A stretch of DNA of 64,000 nt from Branchiostoma floridae (lineage: Eukaryota > Chordata > Leptocardii > Amphioxiformes > Branchiostomatidae): contig NC_049984.1 in the NCBI RefSeq assembly GCF_000003815.2, forward strand, positions 13,452,846 to 13,516,845, in the 5' to 3' direction. How positions within the stretch are numbered: the first letter of the stretch is position 1; each line of letters begins with the position of its first letter. A program made the translations under genes and the position numbers. The notes beneath the pieces were generated by a model. It did not search any database. It saw nothing but the letters and a program-made list of their open reading frames with translations, and was not told where the DNA came from. Shown here one piece after another: positions 49,525 through 64,000 of this stretch.

Positions 49525-52500
49525 ATGCCGAGAAAACAAAGAAATCGGTACAGGAGATTTAATTTTGGGGCAAGCCGAGTCAACAACAAAGGCGCGGTGG
49601 AAGGAGACCGGTTGTTGTTTCAAGGACAAGACACTTCTTGTGGTAGCGCACAGGTAACGCCTTACTTATCATCTTCTAGAGATAGAAAACTGTAAAATTT
49701 GCCGAAATGGTGACTGAGCCGACTGTTTTGCATCAGTCATGAGTTTTCGGGTGCCAGCTTCTTTTGTTCTCAAACTTCAGTGAAGTTGGTATGATATGCA
49801 TTGTCTTCTTAAGATGGCGCCTGTCTGGCTTGGTGTGAATCGCATTGTCCGAGCCACATGGCGTTTATGGCGAAGTTTTAGTCACACAAGATTGATCAAT
49901 CTCCGTTTCACCTTTCTCTGGGCGATTAATTTCTACATGAATATAATCACTTAGAAACTAAAACTGCTGATGTTACAAAATTTTCGTGTCGTCCAATTAA
50001 AAGTCAAGAAAAATGGAGATAGGAGATTAAATCCCTATTTAGTATTTTTATCCATGTCCTTTTAATTCAAATTTCCTTGCCTTTTCTACCCCCAGAAAGT
50101 TGCATACCATGATTTTTTTTAATTCTTCTGTTGCAAAAATTATGTAATAGAAACATGCTCTAGTACAATATTGTTGTTGTTGGTAAATATTTTAACTGCT
50201 GGCTCAAATTTATTTAAAGTTTCATTTTACAGTCTGTTGGCAGCTTAAAGTAATGTGTGTTTTTTTAGCTGAAATCATGCTGTTTTATAGGCCTTAATCC
50301 CTCCCAAGTCCCAAGTAATCAGAAGTTAAAATTTCCTATTAACTTTGTCTGACTTTTGCAAAGTAATGAAGTTAGTAGTTGAACTTAGGATTTTAGTTAA
50401 CTAGATTTCCCCACAAAGGTGTTGACATGGGTTTCCAGGTGCTGATATGGCAGAAAATAGCAAACAGGTTAAAACAAGGAGGTTAAAATAAGATAACGTC
50501 CTTGGTTTAAAAACACATAACCTTGGGAAGTGCCATCACAAACTTCTTTCAGAGGTCTTGCTTTGACAGAATTCAATATACCATTACTTTGGGACCAGGG
50601 TGCCAGACCGACAGAAGCATGGCAGTAAGCTGGTTTCTTTGACGGCCCAAGGCAGCCTGCTCGAAGATCTAGAAATAGTGCTCCACTGCCTGTTTCGTTA
50701 CCAAGGGCTGGCAGAACCCCCGTATTACTAAATTAGATCGGTGGGCAGACTGCATTGACTTGATTGAGCAGCGAAGAAACTGCCTGCCACCCTGGTTACC
50801 AAGGTTATGTACTTTTTGCAGACAATGATACTCAACCAAATTTGTTCTTGTCCATGTCTTCAGACAATGCATGCAGTGGCTCTTGTGGGTGATGCTGTGC
50901 CACAGAGCCAGGGCTGGTGTGGAGGGGACAGCAGTGCTGCTCAGACTGGCCCGTCTCCAGCAACAGCACAATCCTCAGGTGAATTGAATGAAAACCTGAA
51001 ACATGTAGTTACCGCAAAAAAACCCAAAGGTAGTTAATCAGCTGTTGTGTTTGTCTTTGTGTGAGTCTACTCTGTAGTCATTTGAATATTGCAGAATGGA
51101 AGCATGTAAGGTGATGTTTGGAGAATTGCAAGTATAGTTTGGCTCAGGTCTAGTGGTGTTGTAGTTGAGAGCCAGGAAGACTCTTGGCTACACACACACA
51201 GTTATTTCAGGTCGTTAGTGGTACCTTCTTACAGCTTGTTACAACAATGTCCAGCCAATTTTATCAGACTCTTGTAATTTTATATGGCATTGTAGCGAGG
51301 GAGTGTGTTTAGGCTTGTTGTTATTGTGACCACGGACAAACACCTCCTGCAGTTGTTTTCTTTGTCTGCATTCACATACATGTGTACAAAATAGTATTTG
51401 AATTGAATTATTTGGATAACCTTTCTTTTAAATTACAGCAAGTGATAATCAAGTGTCAGTGAGTCAGGAGGCAGGCAAGATGTCAGTCCTACTTGAAGAG
51501 GATCTAGTGACCAAGTGGTGCAGTGCCAAACAACAGCGCGGCTTCGTAGAAGACAAAGACTTTATCAGCTACCTCCTGTTCATTGTGAGCGAATACGAGA
51601 CCATGACAGGCACCTATGTGCTTCAGCCCGCCCCTACTCCTAAGAGCCCAACCAAACCAGTAACAAGACAGCAGGCATCTAAGAAACGGTCATATCTATT
51701 TGATGAAGTAGATGATGGAGGCCAGCAGAGAGCCAAGAAAGGCAAGAAGAAGAGACAGAAGCCGTCAAAAGTAGCTAGAGCAGCATCACCTCTGCCTGAG
51801 GATGTGGTACCTAGACAGAGTCCCGAGAATGAGCAGCTTCCTGAGACTTTCTTTGAGGACAATCCTAAGAAGCTTCCTGAGATTTATGAGAACAATCCTA
51901 AGAAGGAGCAGCTTGCTGAGATTTTCTTTGAAGACAATCCTAAGAAGCTTCCTGAGATTTATGAAGACAATCCTAAGAAGGATCAGCTTGCAGAGATTTG
52001 TGAGGACAAACTAAACAAGGAGCAGAGTGCAATGATTTCTGACATCAAACCTAAGAAGGAACAGCTTGCTGAAGTTTTTGGCAAGGACAATTATCAGAAC
52101 GAGCGGCTTACTGAGATTTGTGAGGACAGTCCACTAGATTTATCTTTCAGCTCGCACAAAGAAGAGGGCGGGGTGGCTGGAAACACACCAGAAGACACCT
52201 CCTGTGTCAGTGAGCTACAGAAGGTCCTCACCAATGTGACATCAGGTGTGCAGGGTCAAATCGCTTCACCTGAAGAAGTCATCCTTGACTTCTCCACGAA
52301 GAAAACCAGCCCCGATGCTAATGCCAACATAGCAGACAGATCTGTCTTTGCAGAGAAGAAGAAGCGGGAGTTTCCGTGTGATGTCTGCGGGAAGGTGTTC
52401 AACAGGGCTCAGCAGCTGACTCGGCACAAACGCACTCACGGAAAAGACAAGATGATCCCGTGTGACGTCTGCGGGGAGGTAGTCTCAGGTAAGGCGTGGT

Positions 52501-53027
52501 GCCGCCACAGGAAGACTCATGATCAAGGTCAAGTCTTCCAGTGTCCTTGGGAAGGCTGCAGCCTGGCTTTCAAGGATAGGAAGCTGTGGCAGGACCACAT
52601 GTCCTTCGTACACAAGGGTCAGAGCTCCGTGCAGTGCACCTGGATTGGGTGCGACAAGACTTTCCCTAAACACTCCCTAATGGAGCGTCACCTCAAGGTC
52701 CACGTCACTCCCAAACGCATGTTCTCCTGTCCCGTATGTCCCAAGGTGTTCAGACATAAGCCTAACCTGAGCGTGCACATGCGGGTACACAGTGGGGAGA
52801 CACCCTTCAAGTGTCCCCACTGTGAGTACAGGGGGAGACAGCAGAGTGCTCTCAAGTGGCACATGAAGAAGCACCACGACACTGTCGTCACATCCTTCGT
52901 CAGCTTCAAAATAGAGGATGCTGCTGCCGTATCTGAACCAGATGACCTGGCCAGCAAACTAGCAGAAAAGATGTGGCAAGAGACAAGTACAGGCTCAACT
53001 GGACTGCCACTTCTGTCATACATGTAA
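49525..53027 (+). CDS. C2H2 zinc-finger protein with acidic tandem repeats and PLDLS motif (three exons)
   Basis: Exons 49525-49653, 50864-50978 and 51439-53027 join in phases 0 and 1, giving about 610 aa. Exon 1 gives a basic N terminus, MPRKQRNRYRRF, partly like the RRKQ motif of NuRD-binding zinc-finger proteins. A segment near residues 99-140 (DLVTKWCSAKQQRGF...) is followed by a Lys-rich likely NLS (KKGKKKRQK). Residues about 214-311 hold degenerate acidic/lysine repeats, immediately followed by PLDLS (about 313-317), a consensus CtBP-binding motif. Six C2H2 fingers follow between about 395 and 561, some of the wider CxxxxC kind (CPWEGC, CTWIGC). Probable nuclear repressor. Orthology is not recognised. 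Confidence 0.88.
51834..52127 (+). repeat. In-frame degenerate coding repeats (ED-NPKK-LPEIY / QLAEIF units)
   Basis: Repeating coding units with the cores FEDNPKKLPEIY and KKEQLAEI, some nearly identical at DNA level (aatcctaagaagcttcctga occurs twice). All copies keep the frame, which suggests recent expansion by slippage or unequal exchange within exon 3 of the C2H2 gene. Confidence 0.85.
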
Positions 53028-53104
53028 GGGAAGATTCCGTGGTCATTGTTGTCATCATTTACTGACAGATCCTGTTTGCTACCTTCCCCACCCTCCTATG
53101 CATA

Positions 53105-53262
53105 GCCTCGACTGTGGCAATATACCTTGGGGAGGCTCAGCTAAACCAGGCTGAGGTTTCCAATTTTGTGGGCATGGCCTTTAACTGGCTGTCAGCCAAT
53201 CAGAGAATACCCTAAATCTTTTCTTTGGATAAAGCAACTTACAGCTGGATAGAGGCCTTGTC
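53105..53262 (+). repeat. Dispersed repeat shared with 44.8 kb, copy 2
   Basis: Same ordered blocks as 44805-44960 (ggctgaggtttcca, gtgggca, ctgtcagcc, tagaggcc). Located just after the stop codon of the C2H2 gene, so probably transcribed in its 3' UTR. Confidence 0.5.
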
Positions 53263-54101
53263 CACAAAAGTGGAAAGCTCATTATGTGAATGTTGCTTGA
53301 CTTTTGTTATAACTGAGAGTACATTGTATCACATTCAAAGTGCTTTGCTGTTCTTGGATTCAATATGATTATGACGTGTAGTACGGGTATTGTGACGTCA
53401 GATCAGTGGTTATACATGATTAATATTGTATCGCATCCCCTTACACACTTTGTATCAAATGAAGCCATGTTTCTGAACAGTAACCATTTCCCTATATTCG
53501 ACTCTTGTCCAGTTATACAATTTTCAACTTGTAGGTGGTAGATGTTTCAAGTCCAAGGCAACTGCCAGGTACATCCACAGAAAATGTGATGAGCTTCAAA
53601 GCAGCTTGCCATGTCAGATACAATATTCATGCCAAAGATTTGTGTGCCAATACTTCTCAGGAAAGAATTATTTTGCCATGTGGAAGGAAAATTTGCTAGA
53701 TATTTTATTGCCCCACTCCTATTGTTACATGTACGGTACTATGCAAAAGTCCTCTATCCCATCATTTTGATAACAGCACATTGGTTTACAATAGATTTGT
53801 TATGCTTGTAGATTTGTTGTGCATTTTTGGGAAAGTGAGAACTACTCATAAGATGTGCTTTTGTTACACATTCTAGTATATTCAAACTTTGTGATAAGAT
53901 AGCAGCTTTATTAGTTCTTACTGTAGGTATGTTCACTGTTTCAGGTAAGGAGCTGGTATGTGTAGTTAGATTTCACCATGTTTCCACTTCCATGAACTTT
54001 TGCATCATCAAGGCAATGTGCCAACACTAGAATTGTTTGGTAGGTTTTATATGCATGAAGTCACTAAAGCGATGTTATTTGTTGCATATGTTCACTTGTT
54101 C

Positions 54102-54107
54102 AATAAA
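54102..54107 (+). terminator. Candidate polyadenylation signal of the C2H2 gene
   Basis: Canonical AATAAA about 1.08 kb after the stop codon, followed by TG/T-rich sequence (ttgcatttgatagtttctg). No clear earlier AATAAA was noticed on this strand. Confidence 0.5.
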
Positions 54108-55678
54108 TCATTGCATTTGATAGTTTCTGTTCCTGCTGTGACTTTTGTGTTAGATACCATCTAAAGTGGGAAAGAGTGGCAGCTAGAGGTCTGTTTTAGA
54201 AAGCAAAAAAGAGCCAAAGGACTGTTTCAGTGCCACAAATAGCACTAAAATTCAAGTTCTCAATAAAATTCAACCATAGTGTTATTCAGAGTACAGGCAT
54301 GTTTGTACAAGATACACCCTTCTGATGTTAGTGAACATCAACCTTCCAGTACTTCATTCCTGCTGCCAGGAAATCAAATTCATTTCTGATTCATCACAGG
54401 GAACTTTCCACTGTGTCGTGAATAACGTTCTTTTGAGAAGCAAACAGTGCATTATATGTATAACCTTGATTGCATCTATGTGCATATATTGTACACACTG
54501 TGTTCATTGAATAGTAATATGGTTGGTCTGTCGTATATCTTAGAGACACAAGGACTGTAAACTATTACCTGCAAAGAATTTGACACGTCTTTTAGCTGGA
54601 CACATGCCTCGTTAATTAACTAAAAAGCATTATTTTAGCATCCGACATCAAACTAGTTATGACATTCACACAGTTTGGTTCAATCTTTTCATATCTTTAT
54701 TAAACTGACAAATCCTAATAGTCCTACATTTCTACAATTGCCTGATCAAACAATTACTAGTCAGAGGAATGGTCAATTTTGACCTAAGCAACAAGACTTT
54801 TGACAGCAAAATAGACTGAGCCCAAAACATTTGAGTGGCTTTCAATTACCCTTTGTGGTGAATCAAAGCAAATAAAAACAGTTGACTTTATAAATTATGA
54901 ACAGATTAAATGGTCATACACATTTTATCTTGTATATACAGTATAATATAATTCGGATATGTTTTTTCTGTTGACACATTGCTTCAAACATACTGTATCT
55001 CTCCTGAGTAACCAGGACTATTTGTGAAAAAGAGCCTAACCTGTCATGTGAAAAGGCATTAATGCTTTTGTGTGGTGTGTGGCCACCTACACAATGTAAA
55101 AATGTAAAGCAAAACATGAGTCCTAAAGCTACATAATCCTATAGCCAAATGTTGTACATGTAATACCAAATCTGAAGGGACTGAATTACACTTTGTTTTT
55201 CTTAGGGCACACTGACTTCATAACGTGAATGACATCCACATGCGCATCAATTTTCATCCGTACCTCAAAAAAGACTATGACCATTTTGTAAATCCAACAA
55301 AGAAGCTGCAAAATGAGCAAATATGTGCCATAGACTGAAAAAAAAATACTTAAAAACAGATGCTAATGCCACAGAGTTCCTATCATAAACTGCATTGTAC
55401 ATGTAAACTTACTACCTGTCAAAGGATTTATTGTTTGGTGTACCATGTTCTGTGTGTACAGTCATTTGTTCAACCTTCCTGGCCAGTTAGATTTCATAAT
55501 CAAGATGATTTTCTGGCCCAATTTTCTGGCAAAATGCTTGCATCAATTTAAGGATGCCCAGGGGATGTCATCCATATAAGCAAATCAGTATGGCCTTTAA
55601 TATGCTGCCAGCTTCTTCACTATAAAAAAAAAAAAAATATTTGAAACCAAGAGAATGATTTGTAGAGAATGCTGCTGC

Positions 55679-58537
55679 TTAAAGTTTCCTACACAACGGT
55701 CGGAGCATCATCTTCACACACTTGGTCCTTCTTCTGTGTCCTTGACGTTCTAACTGTACGCCTGAGGTGGTAGGCTGTTGATGAAGGAAGTCACTCACCT
55801 TCCCTAACTCACCTGTAGAACAGGACAGGAGGAAGCAGCACAAACCTGGGTTATTGTAAGATGTTTGGAAGGATCCATTACAGCTGCAAGGAAACTTTCG
55901 GTAGTGGCAGCAAAACAGCAAAATTATCCCATTGTTTTTCTGTTTGTATCAGAGCTGTCTCCAGGACCTGTTCCTCTGTTCAGGGACGGAAATTTACTTG
56001 TTGGGATGGACAAAAATTTTACCCTGAGGGTCAATATATGAACTTTATAACTTGGATTTGAAGAAAATTTACATGTATCTTTGTAAGCTAAAAATGACAA
56101 ATCTAACAATGAAAATTTGGGCTCCCTAACAAAGGAGATGGAGACAGCCCTGGTTTGCGTACCAGAAGGTAGATTTTGGGTCAATTGTCAATTTCATTAT
56201 GCATCAAATTATGACTTGTATTTTGATGAACGGTGACACTGAAACACTATAGCCACAAAAACTTGTTCCAATCGAACTCTACAATGTTTTCAAAAATTCC
56301 AAACAAAGCTTACGGACCTCAAATATCTGGAGCTTCATAGCTTGTACATTGGATGAAGAAATTGCATGAAACTTGCTCAAACTGCTTTGTAATTTATAGG
56401 GTACTGTTTGATGAAAAAAATAATCACACACAAGACATAAACATGGTAAAATACAGCAGATTTGCTGTTCACTTTTGTGGGGGATGTTAGCAAAGTGATT
56501 TTGACAGCATTTTACTGAAGCTGAAAATGGCTTATCAGACTATCTTATCAGAAACCTTATTGTTCTGGGCTCCTTCTCGGGGGTTCCTTCTTGACCTGTG
56601 GAAGACAGAAAGTGAAGACACGTTTATCTCCTTCCATTGTTGAGATCGTAAAAGTGAGCTGCCAACTTCTACAGACCTTTCTCTTCCTTCTTTTTGTCTT
56701 TAAAGATAAATCATGCATCGGGACAATTAATGATCTCAAATCTGCATAGATGTATCCTACTCTTTAGAGGTTTTTGATAAAAGCTAACATAAACACCAAC
56801 TCTTATCTATTACCTTTGACTGTTATATGATTTATCTTTAAGACATTCATTAACTAGAACCAAAGCTGTACAACAATGTTACAAAGCTGTACTGCGAGGA
56901 TTTCTTTCCAACTTTTACTTGGCAACAGATGCAGAGGGTGGCAACTCAGTAACAGTTAAAAGTGCGGCAAAGGATCATTGTTTATCATTGCTTGACTTCT
57001 ATACACACGGGTGGAGTGTTAGTGTAGATATGCTTGTGACTGGAAAATACATGAACATTACTTCCTTGCACCTTTCTGTTGTGGAGAGAAAACATGTAAA
57101 ATACACAGATTGCACAAGCTGTAAATCTTGGGAGCACAACTGTGTGGTTTGTAACTTCACTGGCCCCTGCAATTTATATGGACACATTGTCATTGTCAGG
57201 TCAGCAATAGAAAGGTTGGAGAAACTTACTTAAGTGCATAGGTTTGCATATGAACTTTCCTTTTCAATGAAACTCTGCATACTAGTTTGTTTGATCGCTT
57301 CAAAAGTTTTAAGAGTTATTCAGGGAGCAGGTTTCTTTTCTACTTTTCAAGTTGACTAAGTTTGAGTACGTACATCCCATAAGATAACTGAATGGAACCT
57401 TCATGCAAAGAGCAACTACGGCCATGGAATATGTAGGTCAATACACCCAAAAGATTGGAACATAGAACAAAGCATTACGGATAGGTCATGAGGTATCTGT
57501 CGGCAGTCCCTTGCCTATAACACCTTCAGAGGCTGGACTGGGTTCCTTAAGGAGATCCGTACGGCTCAATCCGTGGCCACGCCCTGGACAGGAGTAGGCT
57601 CTTCTTGTACTCCATCCAACATTGTGGGGAGGACATATGCAAAAGGTAAAGTCTGAAGTTAGTTCCTGATGCACTATGAGTTCTCTCAAGGACAAGATTC
57701 CACAGAGCTCTGGCTTGTAAAGTAAACTGTTCACACACAGAATTTACTGATCAAATTACCCTTAGAATACAAAAAGTTAGAAACAAGAACTTCTGTTTTA
57801 CAAATGTGTTTGAATCTTGTCAAGATTTGGTCAGCCAAGAAGCTCTGTGCTAAGAAAGGGGAATGAGTGTTACAAAACAATTCAGTCCAAGATTTTTTGC
57901 AGACGGCATTTTATTCTCAACATATTCGTCGTCATATATGCGTCACAGCCAATGCCTCCACCTTACAAGTCACCATGTCTGTTTGTTACTTGGTGTATTC
58001 ATGATAGTTAATAACACTGAGTACACAGCAATTCTAAACACCGTGGTGCCTTGTCAGTTTGGGTAGCTCTAGTTAAGTACAGTCGAGTTTGGTACTTACT
58101 GTTGAGTACAGCACGAGTCCGCTGAGAGAGGAGGGACTTAGCTACACATACAGGTGCTGACATTGTCTCTACTACATCCACAACAATCTTAAGTATAAAC
58201 TCTATTAACAATGCTCATACAGGCTAGATACTGTTGCACTAACCATAACCATTTCTAAATACCTATTCAATCATATTAGTCTTTTGTTTAGTACTTTGCT
58301 TCTTTGCTTTCAGTTGCAACGTGTATCACAGCCAACATGAGCATTGTTAGGATAAGGTTCTATGATTCGTCAACAACCGTCTTTTTTTTTCTCTCACAGA
58401 AAAGAAAAAACACTCATGCAGGCACCCTCAATGAGACAGAATCCACTGCCATGTGGTCAGATGCCATTCAACACTATTTCTGTGGGAGGGCATGTGCGTG
58501 TTACCTTAGTGTGAGACCGCCCAACCAAATTCGGCAT
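55679..58537 (-). CDS. Tentative small four-exon gene, unknown function
   Basis: Proposed exons are 58537-58505 (MPNLVGRSHTK, donor CTAAG|GTAACA), 58187-58100 (IVVDVVETMSAPV..., donor AACA|GTAAGT), 57652-57524 (ends ..SPASEG) and 55812-55679 (GELGKVSDFLHQQ... to the stop). Phases 0, 1 and 1 agree at all three junctions, giving about 127 aa with a very basic C terminus (GHRRRTKCVKMM). No family recognised. A further exon-like block at 56556-56595 has a strong acceptor (TTTCTGTCTTCCACAG) but would shift the frame, so it may be an alternative cassette or chance. The acceptor of the second exon has a weak pyrimidine tract, and a possible acceptor upstream of the first (GCTGTAG near 58612) suggests a 5' UTR exon. 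Confidence 0.38.
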
Positions 58538-59334
58538 TTTGGATGCGCAGAGGCTGGTAGGCTGTCCGACCACACGGCGGGGACTTGGTCTCGCAGAGAG
58601 GGTGCCACCTACAGCAAAAACAAACATCTGCAAAACAAGTATTCTGCATGGGTGACAAGTAAAGTTTTAAGTACAGGTATAATAAATCTGAATTACCCTT
58701 GGTATTGACTCAGGCCAGAAGAAAAACCTCTTTACATGCTGATCTGTAAAATCATAAACAAGATGCAACAAAATAAACAGGTCATTGACAATCCTTATGG
58801 ATTAATTATAGGCACATCTTATGTTTTTTGTCTGCTATCCAGACCATCTCATCTTAATGTTCCATAATGATAGCAATAAGACAAAAGTCCACTCTTGTCA
58901 CCGTTTCCGCTAAATTTTCCTAAACCTGAAACACCATATCCTAACTTAGAAACAAAGATGTGTCTAGGGTATTGTTAAAATACCATGAACAATTTTTTTC
59001 CTTTTTCTATCATTCAATTTTGTGCCTACGTACAATAAATCAAGTAGATTCGTTGAAATCAGTGAAAGAAAATAGCAAAGTAGTATCATTGCCCTGGCCA
59101 AGTTGTTGGTCTAATGTTCCTCCCCTACGAACAAATACATATACACATACATGTACTAAAATTTCTACACACATTTACCTGGATAACATACTGATCTATG
59201 GACACCACTGTCTTTGTTATGCCTGCTTTCCAAGCACCATGTTGCACTAGTTGTAATGTTGTGCAACACATTAGCCTGTTTCTTGTATTATACAGTCTTA
59301 TCTATCTGTGAGGAAAAACCTGCTAGTGGTTAAG
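58538..59334. other. Intergenic between small gene and prpf4b
   Basis: No supported feature beyond a possible 5' UTR exon for the small gene near 58540-58611. Includes what is probably the 3' UTR of prpf4b immediately below 59335. Confidence 0.4.
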
Positions 59335-63897
<4,563 letters not shown>

Positions 63898-64000
63898 CTG
63901 AAAAACGAACAGACATTTGGGAAAGGGAAAAAAACTTGGTTGAGACCTGTTGAATTGCTCATATTTTTCTGTACAATATTGCAACTTAATGCGTGACAAA

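Larger units (their letters stand above)
53028..55678. other. 3' UTR and intergenic
   Basis: The first kilobase is the likely 3' UTR of the C2H2 gene, ending at the AATAAA at 54102. The rest is AT-rich without a supported gene. A dispersed repeat lies at 53105-53262. Confidence 0.5.

Overview
The window reads as nuclear DNA of an invertebrate deuterostome, most likely a lancelet (Branchiostoma). It holds intron-rich genes with short introns, a chordate-type teashirt homeobox/zinc-finger gene, a highly conserved PRP4 kinase, many short tRNA-derived and foldback repeats, and a 100-N assembly gap at 18570-18669. The species is inferred from this overall character, not from a marker sequence.

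Layout. 1-7625: intergenic/3'-flanking DNA, no gene supported. 7626-17670 (-): teashirt gene (tshz), with a tiny first exon carrying an RRKQxxP-type N terminus, a 7.4 kb intron and one large exon with zinc fingers plus an atypical homeodomain. 17.7-27.3 kb: gene-poor, repeats and a gap. 27.28-30.59 kb: a 3.3 kb imperfect palindrome whose arms carry two divergent, about 95% identical genes of unknown function. 30.6-32.8 kb: intergenic with a terminal-inverted-repeat element.

32839-49057 (-): the most striking locus, a 27-exon gene in which every exon joins in a consistent phase. It predicts a protein of about 1435 aa with an N-terminal signal peptide, a short acidic lumenal segment, one transmembrane helix, a UFD2/UBE4-type E4 core, and then, where UBE4 proteins have their U-box, a complete BIRC6/UBE2O-class E2 (UBC) domain with its catalytic cysteine. 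This suggests a membrane-tethered ubiquitin E4-E2 hybrid enzyme. A 467 bp intergenic segment separates it head-to-head from a plus-strand C2H2 zinc-finger gene (49525-53027). 55679-58537 (-): a tentative four-exon small gene of unknown function. 59335-63897 (-): the C-terminal part of prpf4b (PRP4 splicing kinase), whose 5' end lies outside the window.

The genes do not form a pathway. Two are probable nuclear regulators (tshz, the C2H2 gene), one is a splicing kinase, one a probable membrane ubiquitin enzyme, and the palindromic pair encode small basic, probably nuclear proteins of unknown role. Exon boundaries were read by eye from GT/AG sites and reading phase, so individual coordinates may be off by a base or two.
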